Shown here: piece by piece, positions 56,111-64,000 of the stretch
How positions within the stretch are numbered: position 1 is the stretch's first letter
Layout: every line of letters starts with the position of its first letter
DNA from: Zunongwangia atlantica 22II14-10F7
GTDB lineage: Bacteria; Bacteroidota; Bacteroidia; Flavobacteriales; Flavobacteriaceae
Direction of reading: 5' to 3'
Length of the DNA: 64,000 bases
Assembly: GCF_002094855.1 (NCBI RefSeq)
Contig: NZ_ARYN01000003.1
Span: forward strand, 62,001-126,000
Notes under the pieces: generated by a model
What the model saw: the letters and a program-made list of their open reading frames with translations, nothing else
Database searches by the model: none
What the model was told of the DNA's origin: nothing
Made by a program: the position numbers and the translations under genes

Positions 56111-56150
56111 AAATAAAAAAAGGGAAGAGGTAAACTACTCCTCTTCCCTT
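56111..56150 (-). terminator. Terminator hairpin 5' of the sialidase-like gene
   Basis: An 11-bp perfect stem (56120-56130 with 56140-56150), reading leftward into a run of T. It lies just 8 bp upstream of the sialidase-like start codon, so it can attenuate read-through from the GH35 side. Confidence 0.75.
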
Positions 56151-56245
56151 ACAATGTATGAAACAAACTTACACTTACTTGAAATTCTTTTTTAATACTT
56201 TCTATTTAGATCCTGCTATTTAGACCCTGAAAGTATTCTAAACTT

Positions 56246-56277
56246 TAAAAAGGAAGGAGGATGGCGGTCCTCCTTCC
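56246..56277 (-). terminator. Terminator after the GH35 gene
   Basis: A 10-bp perfect GC-rich stem (ggaaggagga at 56252-56261 with 56268-56277), six-base loop, then T-rich tail reading leftward. It lies 47 bp past the GH35 stop. Confidence 0.85.
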
Positions 56278-56323
56278 ATTGTCAAACAAACTATTCACTT
56301 TTATGTGAACATAACATGAAGAC

Positions 56324-58174
56324 TTATTGAGATAAGCTGTCCAAAATCGGTTGTTCCAAACCTGAAATTGATGATTTTGGGTCTTCATTCAGCTGCTCTA
56401 AAATTGTAATCGTATTTCCTTTTTCTTTTAACCAGCATCCCGGTAAATACAATGTTTGTTGCGGGCCAACTTTCCAGTAACGGCCAAGATTGTGGCCATT
56501 TACAAAAACGATCCCTTTACCCCATTTTTGCATATCCAAAAATGTATCTCCTACTTTATCCAAATCAAAACTTCCTGAATAAAGTACTGGTAAACCTTCT
56601 TTAACTTCGGTTGATTCTTCTAGATTAGGTGCAACATCAAAAGGTGCTTTATACATTTCCCAACCGCCAGAAATTTCGTAATCGTTAATACTTACCGCAC
56701 TAATAATTCCTTTGGTGTTTTCAGTAATTTTAGCTCCGTAATTAATACGCCCCATATTCTCTACAAGGATCTCTAAAGTCCCGTTAAACGGAATTTTAAT
56801 ATCCATCTCGTATTCGTTGTAAATACGATTTAGCTTTCCTACGTACTTACCATTTACATAAATAGTGGCATAATCACGTAATCCTGGTATTTGCAACTTT
56901 CCGTTTATAGGCTGCGTAAACTTTTTACGATATAAAACATATCCAAATCCCTGGTCTAATTCCTCGAAACTCATAGGAGCATCGGCTATAACAGGCTTTG
57001 ATGATTTGATATATTTAATCGCACTTTGCTTTTTATCAAGCTTAATTTCTGGGATAGCTATTACCGGAATTTGAGCCGGAATTTCAGGAATATCATATTC
57101 TACATATTCCTTCATTAATTTTCTTATCGCCATATATTTTGGCGTTGCCCATCCAGCTTCAGAAATTGGTGCATCATAATCGTAACTAGTAATATCTGGT
57201 TGGATATCGTGATCGTCGTTATAATTTGCGCCACTGGTAAATCCAAAATTAGTACCACCATGAACCATATAAATATTAAAATCTACATCGTTCTTAAGAT
57301 ACACTTCGGTTTGCTTAGCAATGGCATCTGCACTAATTCTTGTAAAAGGCTCTGCCCAATGGTCTAACCACCCGGGATAAAATTCGGCTACCATATACGG
57401 GCCTTCCCCATTATGATATTCATTAACCGCTTTTTTAAGATTGGCAATATTATTTTCACCATTGGCGGTTGGCAATACGCCTTCTAAAGCGCCACCGCTA
57501 AATAACCAAGTACCATCTGAAGTAAAAAAAGGCCCATCTAAACCAGAATCCTTCAGCATTTCAAAGATCTTTTGTTTATAAGCTTTATGGTCTTCTGCGG
57601 AAATATCCTCTCGTTGCGAAACGAAAGAACCAAATTCATTTTCAGCCTGAACCATAATCAAATTCCCTCCTTCACTTGCCTGAAGCGGTTTTACCTGTGC
57701 TGCAAGCTCGTTGATATACGTGCGACAAGAATCTAAAAATGCCTCGTTATTTTGACGAATCTTAAGATCTGGGTTCTTTTGAAGCCACCACGGATAACCA
57801 CCAAATTCCCACTCGGCACACGCATAAGGTCCAGGGCGAAGAATCACAAAAAGTCCTTCTTCTTCAGCTAATTTTATAAATTCTGTTAGGTTTTTATTAT
57901 CTGATTTCCAATCCCATTCTCCCGGAGCTGTATTGTGATAGTTCCAGAAAACATAGGTATTAACAGCATTTAAACCTAAAGCTTTCATCATCTGTAAGCG
58001 ATGGCGCCAGTACTCTTTTGGGATCCTGGCATAATGCATTTCTCCTGCATAAATATGAATAGATTCACCATTATACTTAAAATCACCATCTTCAATCTTA
58101 AACACTTTGTTCTGTGCCTGTACAGTAAAGCCTACAAGACAAAAAATAAGTATGAGTTTTGATAAAATACGCAT
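56324..58174 (-). CDS. GH35 beta-galactosidase
   Basis: A 616-residue secreted GH35 enzyme with signal peptide MRILSKLILIFCLVGFTVQAQ. The catalytic barrel opens with the family signature (GEMHYARIPKEYWRHRLQMM, and RPGPYACAEWEFGG). The acid/base is Glu180 in VQAENEFG and the nucleophile Glu264 in VAEFYPGW. Jelly-roll domains follow from about 400, including the GRYWKVGPQQTLYLPG end typical of the family. It removes terminal beta-galactose. It lies 5 bp downstream of the GH29 lipoprotein gene and is followed by a terminator. Confidence 0.93.
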   Translation of the reverse strand: MRILSKLILIFCLVGFTVQAQNKVFKIEDGDFKYNGESIHIYAGEMHYARIPKEYWRHRLQMMKALGLNAVNTYVFWNYHNTAPGEWDWKSDNKNLTEFIKLAEEEGLFVILRPGPYACAEWEFGGYPWWLQKNPDLKIRQNNEAFLDSCRTYINELAAQVKPLQASEGGNLIMVQAENEFGSFVSQREDISAEDHKAYKQKIFEMLKDSGLDGPFFTSDGTWLFSGGALEGVLPTANGENNIANLKKAVNEYHNGEGPYMVAEFYPGWLDHWAEPFTRISADAIAKQTEVYLKNDVDFNIYMVHGGTNFGFTSGANYNDDHDIQPDITSYDYDAPISEAGWATPKYMAIRKLMKEYVEYDIPEIPAQIPVIAIPEIKLDKKQSAIKYIKSSKPVIADAPMSFEELDQGFGYVLYRKKFTQPINGKLQIPGLRDYATIYVNGKYVGKLNRIYNEYEMDIKIPFNGTLEILVENMGRINYGAKITENTKGIISAVSINDYEISGGWEMYKAPFDVAPNLEESTEVKEGLPVLYSGSFDLDKVGDTFLDMQKWGKGIVFVNGHNLGRYWKVGPQQTLYLPGCWLKEKGNTITILEQLNEDPKSSISGLEQPILDSLSQ

Positions 58175-58179
58175 TGATA

Positions 58180-59640
58180 TTAATAAATTTCAATATTAGT
58201 AATTACCGGGCTGGCTTTTGCCGCCTCAAACTCAACTTTAATTGCAGTGGTTTCTACAGAAGGAACTTCAAGTATTCTTTTGTATCCAATCGTAGTGCCT
58301 TCAGCAATTTCTTCCCACTCACCATCGATCATTGCTGCAATATGAAACTTTTCTACACGTTGTCCTAATGCTATATTTTCCTGTACTAATACAAAATTAA
58401 CCGTTTTAGCAGAATCAAATTCAATTTCCACAGAAGATTCAATAATTCCTTCATCGGTTACCCAAAATGAGCTTGGATCTCCATCAATTAAATTCGCCGC
58501 AGCATAGTCTTCAGATTCGCCTCTAAAATTACTAGCTGAGATTTGAACATTTTCAGCTAAATTTTCAGCAAAAACACTATCGATTATTCTTCGCATTCCT
58601 AATAAAGAAGCTACATCATTTTCATGAAACTGCCCTCTTTGATCTGGCGGAACATTCAGCAACAAAGTAGATCCCCTACCCACAGATTGCATGTAAGTTG
58701 TAAATAATTCTTCTGGAGACATCACTAAAGAATCCTCTTCTTTATGATAAAACCAACCCGGGCGAATAGATGTATTTACCTCAGCCGGGATCCAATCTGT
58801 ACCATCTTTAGATCCTGTTTGTAAAACATCGCCAATACCTGGTTTCCCGGCATAAAGCGTATCTGGTGTAATTGTGTTCCAGTTTGTTGTGCCACCAACA
58901 CCGTCTTCGTTTCCTACCCAACGCAAGTCTGGACCGGCATCACTAAAAAACAGCACTGCAGGCTGCATTTCCTCAACCATCGCCAAAGTTGTTGGCCAAT
59001 CATAATAGTTTTGTTTATCGATTCTTCGCTCTTCGTTAGCGCCGCCGTAGTAACCGTCACCACCATTAGCACCATCAAACCACATCTCGAAAATATCGCC
59101 GTAATTAGTAAAAACTTCTTTTAACTGATTTCGGTAATACTCTACATAAGATGCTTCTCCATAATCTTCACGATTACGATCCCACGGAGAAAGATAAATC
59201 CCAAATTTTAATCCGTGTGCTCTGGCAGATTCGGCTACTTCTTTAACCAAATCTCCTTTTCCATCTTTGTAGGGAGAATTTGCAATATCATGCTCGGTAT
59301 AATCTGAAGGGAAAAGTGCAAAACCATCATGATGCTTTGCGGTTAAAATCACTCCCTTAAAACCTGCTTTTTGCAAAGTCTCCATCCATTGATCTACATC
59401 AATAGCTGTTGGATTAAAAATTTCTGGCGATTCGTCACCAAATCCCCATTCTTTACCTGTAAATGTATTGGTAGTAAAATGAATAAAGGCATTCATCTCC
59501 ATATCATGCCAGGCCAGTTGTTCTTTTGTTGGGGTTGGTCCTACAGCCTGTGGTGCTTTAACTCCCTGCTTTTCGTTACAGGCAAATAAAAGACTGGCAA
59601 TACCAATCCCGGCAATTGTTTTGTTTAAATTTCGGATCAT
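58180..59640 (-). CDS. GH29 alpha-L-fucosidase lipoprotein with F5/8 C domain
   Basis: A 486-residue lipoprotein (Cys21 in ASLLFAC). The GH29 barrel contains the family motif AKHHDGFALFPS (101-112) and the nucleophile Asp189 in EMWFDGANG. The C-terminal ~130 residues (about 355-486) form a discoidin (F5/8 type C) carbohydrate-binding module. It removes alpha-linked fucose. The short GIYLSPWDRN segment and accessory module resemble alpha-1,3/4-specific GH29 enzymes, but specificity is only inferred. It lies between the second fucosidase gene (4 bp upstream) and GH35 (5 bp downstream), so the three are one transcript. Confidence 0.9.
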   Translation of the reverse strand: MIRNLNKTIAGIGIASLLFACNEKQGVKAPQAVGPTPTKEQLAWHDMEMNAFIHFTTNTFTGKEWGFGDESPEIFNPTAIDVDQWMETLQKAGFKGVILTAKHHDGFALFPSDYTEHDIANSPYKDGKGDLVKEVAESARAHGLKFGIYLSPWDRNREDYGEASYVEYYRNQLKEVFTNYGDIFEMWFDGANGGDGYYGGANEERRIDKQNYYDWPTTLAMVEEMQPAVLFFSDAGPDLRWVGNEDGVGGTTNWNTITPDTLYAGKPGIGDVLQTGSKDGTDWIPAEVNTSIRPGWFYHKEEDSLVMSPEELFTTYMQSVGRGSTLLLNVPPDQRGQFHENDVASLLGMRRIIDSVFAENLAENVQISASNFRGESEDYAAANLIDGDPSSFWVTDEGIIESSVEIEFDSAKTVNFVLVQENIALGQRVEKFHIAAMIDGEWEEIAEGTTIGYKRILEVPSVETTAIKVEFEAAKASPVITNIEIY

Positions 59641-59644
59641 TTAT

Positions 59645-61099
59645 TTAGTTTTCTATTGAAAATGCTATTCCTGAACTATTTTTTGCTGAACGGATTTCTT
59701 TAGGAAGACTAATTTCTACCTTACCATCCTTAATTTTAAAATCTACTTTTTCACCGGTTTCCAGTAACTTGATTTTAGCGTTTTCTGAAGGTAAATTTTT
59801 ACTGAAGCTGATAGTTTTTGGTAATTCTTCACCATCCTTAAACATTGCGATAGCGAAGGTTTTCTTAGCATTTTCAGTAAAATAAACATTCCCATCCTGA
59901 TAATCGTTAATCGCATGAGTATCGTAGATAGCTTCCCCGTTTTTATCAAGCCATTTTCCTATTTCTTCTAGTTTTGCTACCACTTCTAATGGTAAAGTTC
60001 CATCTGGTTTTGGCCCCACTCCAAGAAGCATATTTCCACCTTTAGCAACAACCTCTACAAGATTATTGATAACTTCAGTAGAAGATTTAAAGGGATCGTT
60101 AGGTACATACCCCCAGTTATTTCCTAAAGGCAGGCAACTTTCCCAAGGATTATCTAGTTTGGTTTCAGGAATCTTACGCTCTGGTGTTTGGTAATTCTCG
60201 TAAGGGCCATGCACTGTACGATCTGCAAAAATGATCCCTGGCTGATTTTCCCTTGCCATTTCAGCAATTTTAGGCATATCGATCTCCTGACTAAAATCTG
60301 GAATTGGTGCTCCCCAGGCTCTAACTTCATCGTTCACGGTTTCTTTTGGGCGTACCCAACCACCGTCTAACCAAAGAATATCTACACTACCATAACCCGT
60401 CATTAATTCTTCGATCTGGTTATAGGCAAATTCTTTAAACTTATTCCAACGCCAATCGTACTTTTCTATATCGTAATTAGCATTTCTATTTGGAGTAGCA
60501 TATTTATCCCACCAAAAATATTGCGAATGCCAATCTGGTTTAGAATAATACGCCCCAATCATAAAATCTTTCTTTCTAAAAGCTTCAAAAATATATTTTG
60601 CTACGTTCGCTTTTGGATGGTTTTGGAAAGGACCATTGGTAATTTTATAATCGGTTTGCTGCGTATCGAACATATTAAATCCATCGTGATGCTTAGTGGT
60701 AAATACCATGTACTTCATTCCGGCAGCTTCAGCAGCATCTGCCCAGCTATCTGGATCAAAATTTACCGGATTAAAGATTTTATCTAAATTCCAGTACCAT
60801 TTTTTATAATTATTGTAGGTAATTGTACTATCACGTTCTATCCAGTCTTCAGAACATAAATTCCAGCTTTCCATAATTCCGGGTACCGAGTAAACACCCC
60901 AATGAATAAGCATTCCGAATTTTTGATTTCCCCATTTATCCAGTTTTTCCAAAACCTGAGGATCTGTGGGTGCTACATATTCTTCAGATCGTCCATGTAC
61001 ACCATGCTCGTCTTCCTCCTGCGTTTGGGCCTGCAAAGCCTGTACGCCAATTAGTAGTGCCAGTACTAAAAATGCTTTTATTTTGTTGAATTTCGACAT
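59645..61099 (-). CDS. GH29 alpha-L-fucosidase, secreted
   Basis: A 484-residue secreted protein with signal peptide ending LQALQAQ-like (MSKFNKIKAFLVLALLIGVQ start). The catalytic barrel has GNQKFGMLIHWGVYSVPG (57-74), TTKHHDGFNMFD (134-145) and the nucleophile Asp245 in ILWLDGGW. A small C-terminal beta sandwich (about 400-484) follows. It is not lipidated, unlike its neighbour, and has no F5/8 C module. Having two different fucosidases suggests two fucose linkages or two cell locations. It starts 25 bp after the GH3 gene. Confidence 0.92.
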   Translation of the reverse strand: MSKFNKIKAFLVLALLIGVQALQAQTQEEDEHGVHGRSEEYVAPTDPQVLEKLDKWGNQKFGMLIHWGVYSVPGIMESWNLCSEDWIERDSTITYNNYKKWYWNLDKIFNPVNFDPDSWADAAEAAGMKYMVFTTKHHDGFNMFDTQQTDYKITNGPFQNHPKANVAKYIFEAFRKKDFMIGAYYSKPDWHSQYFWWDKYATPNRNANYDIEKYDWRWNKFKEFAYNQIEELMTGYGSVDILWLDGGWVRPKETVNDEVRAWGAPIPDFSQEIDMPKIAEMARENQPGIIFADRTVHGPYENYQTPERKIPETKLDNPWESCLPLGNNWGYVPNDPFKSSTEVINNLVEVVAKGGNMLLGVGPKPDGTLPLEVVAKLEEIGKWLDKNGEAIYDTHAINDYQDGNVYFTENAKKTFAIAMFKDGEELPKTISFSKNLPSENAKIKLLETGEKVDFKIKDGKVEISLPKEIRSAKNSSGIAFSIEN

Positions 61100-61124
61100 T
61101 TGTGGGTTTTATTTAGCTTGTATT

Positions 61125-63515
61125 TTAATTAGAAATTGTAATTGTTTCGGGAATTTCAAAAGTGGTTTCCAGTTTAATATCTTCAGATGAAGCACCAATC
61201 ATTAATTTAAATTCACCAGCTTCTACTTTTTGGATCATTTCAGCATCAAAAAGTGATAATTCCTTCGGAAGCAATTCAAATTGAAGACTTTTTGTTTCTC
61301 CTGCTTTTATAGAAACACGCTCAAATGCACGTAATTGCTTTACAGGACTAAGTACACTGCTTAGCATATCGCGAATATAAAGCTGAACAACTTCATCGCC
61401 ATCTATTTTGCTGATATTGGATACTTTTAGACTGATATTTATTTTGGTGTTTTGTCCTTTTCCTGAAGTGCTTAATTTTAAATCTGAATATTCAAATTCA
61501 GAATAACTTAAGCCATAACCAAACGGAAATAAAGGTTTAGCATCGTGCTCTACATAATCTCTTCTTATAGGAAACCAATAATTGTAATATACCGGGATTT
61601 GTCCTAAAGATTTTGGTACAGAAACCGGCAATCTTCCCGCAGGATTAAAATCTCCGAAAAGAACATCGGCAATCGCGTTACCACCCTCCTGCCCGGGATA
61701 CCAGACATCTAAAATAGCAGGTACATTTTCTGCAGGCCAGTTTAGCAATAATGGGCGACCTTTAATTAACACTAAAACAGTTGGTGTACCTGTTGCCACA
61801 ACAGCCTGAAGCAATTCCATCTGTTTCCCCATTAAATTAAGAGTAGAACGATCGAATCCTTCACCACTCTCCATATCTCCTAGAATTTCATCTTCTTTTG
61901 AAGAAACAGTAGCAGCTCCAGTTTCTAAATATTCGGTTTTAAAATCTCTGGCACTAGAACCTCCCAATATAACTATGGCAACTTCAGCATTTTTTGCAGC
62001 TTCTACCGCAGCCGGAATATCTGTTTGAGTAGTATCTCTAACAGCTGTTCCTTTTACATAATCTATTGTTGTATTCGGTAATTTATTCTGAATTCCTTCT
62101 AAAGCGGTAATTATATTATCTTCAGATTGTGGGCCAGTATAATCTCCTAACTGATTGTATTGCATATCTGCATTCGAACCAATTACAGCGATACGTTTTA
62201 GCTCTTTACTTAGCGGAAGTAGATTATCTTCATTTTTAAGCATCGTTACAGATTGGCGTGCAACTTCTCTTGCTAATTCGATATGCTCTTCACTTCTTAC
62301 TAACTTTTCAGCTTCTTTTTCGCTGGTAAAAGGATCTTCAAAAAGCCCTAATTTGAACTTTACAGCAAGAATTCTTTTTACAGCTTCATCGATACGCTTT
62401 TCAGAAACTTTACCCGCTTTTACGGCATCTAGTAAAGCATCATCAAAACCATTTCCTCCCAGATCTACATCTACACCAGCATTCATGGCCACAGCAGCAG
62501 CATCTTCTTCAGTATCTACAATGTGATGATCTCCTAAAAGACCTTCGATACTTGCTAAATCTGAGATCACAAAACCATCAAAGCCCCATTTTTCACGAAG
62601 TGTATTTGTTAATAGACTTTTATGCGCTGTACTAGGTACGCCATCGATAGAACTATAAGCAGTCATCACCGATAAAATCCCGCTATCTACTGCTTCTTTA
62701 ACCGGATACATATAATTTTGAAATAGATCGCGTTCTCCAATATGAACTGCAGCACCATTATGCCCGCCTTCTGATACTCCGTAAGCAGCAAAATGCTTTA
62801 ATGTGGCAGCCACATGTTTTTTTGTTTTTAAATCACTTTCGTTATCTCCCTGAAAACCCTTTACTATAGATTTTCCCATCTGAGCGATAAGGTAAGAATC
62901 TTCACCAAAGGTTTCTTCTACTCGAGACCATCTTGGCTCTCTGGCGATATCTATAATAGGACCATAAGCAGTATTACTTCCCTGCGCTCTAATTTCTAAT
63001 GCAATAGCCTGAGCCATTTCTTTAATCAATTTAGTATTCCAGGTACTAGCCTGACCTATCGCAGTTGGGAATACTGTAGTCCCTACTGCCATATGCCCGT
63101 GCATAGCTTCTTCTTCAAGTAATAATGGAATGCCTAAACGACTATTTTCAATAGCATATTTTTGTATTGCATTGGTAATTTTTGCAGCTTCTTTTGGGTG
63201 TAACCCAGTTTCTAAAGTTCTTTGCGTCCATGGATCTGCTCTTAAAACTCCCCATAAACCACCAATATGCCTATTCTTTATTTCTTCTTTATAAAGTTCA
63301 CTTAAACTTGCCTTAGTCCCTGCCTTTTTGCTATACATTTTCCATCCAAGTGGGGTAGTTAGCTGTCCTATTTTTTCATCTAGGTTCATTAAGGAAATTA
63401 AGTTTTCTACTCGCTCATCTACGCTTAATTCTGAATTTTTGTATGGCGCATTTTTAAGATCCTGTGCAATCAGGAAATTTGAAATTAGTAAAAAACAAAG
63501 GCAAATCTTTTTCAT
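61125..63515 (-). CDS. GH3 beta-glucosidase (BglX-like)
   Basis: A 796-residue secreted GH3 enzyme with signal peptide MKKICLCFLLISNFLIAQ. The barrel domain carries KHFAAYG (240-246) and the nucleophile Asp319 in GFVISDLAS. The alpha/beta sandwich domain (about 420-640) and a fibronectin III-like C-terminal domain (about 700-785) complete the BglX layout. It removes terminal beta-linked glucose or xylose; beta-glucosidase is the commonest activity. It follows the SusD-like gene by 98 bp, with a hairpin in the gap, and leads the enzyme operon GH3-GH29-GH29-GH35. Confidence 0.92.
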   Translation of the reverse strand: MKKICLCFLLISNFLIAQDLKNAPYKNSELSVDERVENLISLMNLDEKIGQLTTPLGWKMYSKKAGTKASLSELYKEEIKNRHIGGLWGVLRADPWTQRTLETGLHPKEAAKITNAIQKYAIENSRLGIPLLLEEEAMHGHMAVGTTVFPTAIGQASTWNTKLIKEMAQAIALEIRAQGSNTAYGPIIDIAREPRWSRVEETFGEDSYLIAQMGKSIVKGFQGDNESDLKTKKHVAATLKHFAAYGVSEGGHNGAAVHIGERDLFQNYMYPVKEAVDSGILSVMTAYSSIDGVPSTAHKSLLTNTLREKWGFDGFVISDLASIEGLLGDHHIVDTEEDAAAVAMNAGVDVDLGGNGFDDALLDAVKAGKVSEKRIDEAVKRILAVKFKLGLFEDPFTSEKEAEKLVRSEEHIELAREVARQSVTMLKNEDNLLPLSKELKRIAVIGSNADMQYNQLGDYTGPQSEDNIITALEGIQNKLPNTTIDYVKGTAVRDTTQTDIPAAVEAAKNAEVAIVILGGSSARDFKTEYLETGAATVSSKEDEILGDMESGEGFDRSTLNLMGKQMELLQAVVATGTPTVLVLIKGRPLLLNWPAENVPAILDVWYPGQEGGNAIADVLFGDFNPAGRLPVSVPKSLGQIPVYYNYWFPIRRDYVEHDAKPLFPFGYGLSYSEFEYSDLKLSTSGKGQNTKINISLKVSNISKIDGDEVVQLYIRDMLSSVLSPVKQLRAFERVSIKAGETKSLQFELLPKELSLFDAEMIQKVEAGEFKLMIGASSEDIKLETTFEIPETITISN

Positions 63516-63541
63516 TTATTTTAATTTAAAAATTTTAATAG

Positions 63542-63574
63542 GAAAACTGGTTGACGATTAATCAACCAGTTTTC
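63542..63574 (-). terminator. Hairpin between susD-like gene and GH3 (possible attenuator)
   Basis: A 13-bp perfect stem (63542-63554 with 63562-63574). Reading leftward, the T-rich part starts a few bases after the stem (ctattaaaattttt), so termination is probably partial. This would let SusC/SusD-like products be made in excess over the enzymes. Confidence 0.6.
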
Positions 63575-63613
63575 ACCTAACTAAACAGAAACAATCAAAC
63601 GCTTGTTTTCTTT

Positions 63614-64000
63614 TTAGAAGTTTGCAGCACCGGTATCCCACCAAACTCTGGTTCCTCCATTATCTGGACCACCAAGAAGTTCAACTCCGGTTTGCACACC
63701 TTCATTATGTGTATTGTATTCTACTGTTGGGAATGGCGTTCTTCTAACAAACTCATCTGTATCGATTAATCCTCCACTATAATTTACTACAACAGGTATT
63801 AATCTTGGATATCCCGTTCTTCTGAATTCAGACCAGGCTTCCTGACCATTTGGAAATAAAGAGATCCATTTTTGAGTAATAATACGCTCTAATTTACGCT
63901 CATCTGAATCTGATTCTTCCCAGGCAATCGTAATGTCACTTGACGCAGAGAAGTTATTTTCAGAATTTTTAGGATCTGTATAGTCTGCAAATGTGCTAGT
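63614..64000 (-). CDS. SusD_2-type outer membrane glycan-binding lipoprotein, C-terminal part (truncated by window edge)
   Basis: The last 128 codons of a gene that begins right of the window; the frame is open to base 64000. The sequence contains ERIITQKWISLFPNGQEAW, EFRRTGYPRL and the C-terminal GGTRVWWDTGAANF, all typical of SusD/RagB proteins of the SusD-like_2 group. Such lipoproteins sit on the cell surface, cover a TonB-dependent SusC-like channel and capture oligosaccharides. Its SusC partner should lie just outside the window. Presence of this gene defines the adjoining GH3-GH29-GH29-GH35 run as a polysaccharide utilization locus. Confidence 0.88.
   Translation of the reverse strand, partial: TSTFADYTDPKNSENNFSASSDITIAWEESDSDERKLERIITQKWISLFPNGQEAWSEFRRTGYPRLIPVVVNYSGGLIDTDEFVRRTPFPTVEYNTHNEGVQTGVELLGGPDNGGTRVWWDTGAANF

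Overview
The window reads as chromosome of a Flavobacteriaceae-type Bacteroidetes (low GC). The evidence is the gldK-gldL-gldM-gldN gliding/type IX secretion (T9SS) block, a hybrid two-component regulator, SusD-type and TonB-receptor-type outer membrane proteins, GLPGLI-family proteins, and promoters of the Bacteroidetes form TTTG-N19-TAnnTTTG. Genus is not provable from this sequence alone; a Zunongwangia/Gramella/Salegentibacter-like organism would fit. There is no sign of phage, insertion sequence, integrase or CRISPR.

Layout. 0-4.4 kb: the 3' end of a glycogen branching enzyme gene, a GH31 alpha-glucosidase, and a Nudix-fold transcription factor with a degenerate Nudix box. 4.4-8.7 kb: two unknown small proteins, a three-gene arsenic operon (DUF6428-like protein, arsenate reductase, ACR3 efflux) with two ArsR-like operators but no arsR beside it, and an MtfA-like metallopeptidase. 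8.8-14.3 kb: a 1355-residue hybrid sensor/regulator and a GH10 xylanase lipoprotein. 15.3 kb: initiator tRNA-fMet with a perfect promoter. 15.7-21.6 kb: an RND tripartite efflux operon ending in a small zinc-ribbon gene. 21.6-33.6 kb: ABC-F ATPase, DUF983 protein, DAO-like flavoprotein, gldKLMN, an arginase-fold protein lacking several metal ligands, and topA. 33.6-34.1 kb: a noncoding gap with a candidate structured RNA and a 24-bp perfect palindrome. 34.1-40.8 kb: a housekeeping run of miaB, sigma-54 activator, lptE, a TPR-like protein, secG, groES and groEL.

41.1-53.4 kb is the most unusual part. Seven GLPGLI-family secreted proteins of unknown function lie within 9 kb. Five of them form a tight operon with a TonB-receptor-like barrel protein, cutC and a 45-residue membrane protein. 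All seven end in or near the same short tail (NNPIEL/NNPIEI). Two of them, about 80% identical by eye and both 279 residues, share an identical 32-bp upstream element although they are 4.7 kb apart. A GH2 beta-mannosidase-like enzyme sits inside the cluster.

53.6-64 kb: an SLC13-type carboxylate transporter and the distal half of a polysaccharide utilization locus: sialidase-fold protein, GH35 beta-galactosidase, two GH29 alpha-fucosidases, GH3 beta-glucosidase and the C-terminal end of a SusD_2-type binding protein. This enzyme set points to a fucosylated, galactosylated glycan, either xyloglucan-like or an animal/algal glycoconjugate. The backbone-cleaving enzyme and SusC, if present, lie beyond the right edge.
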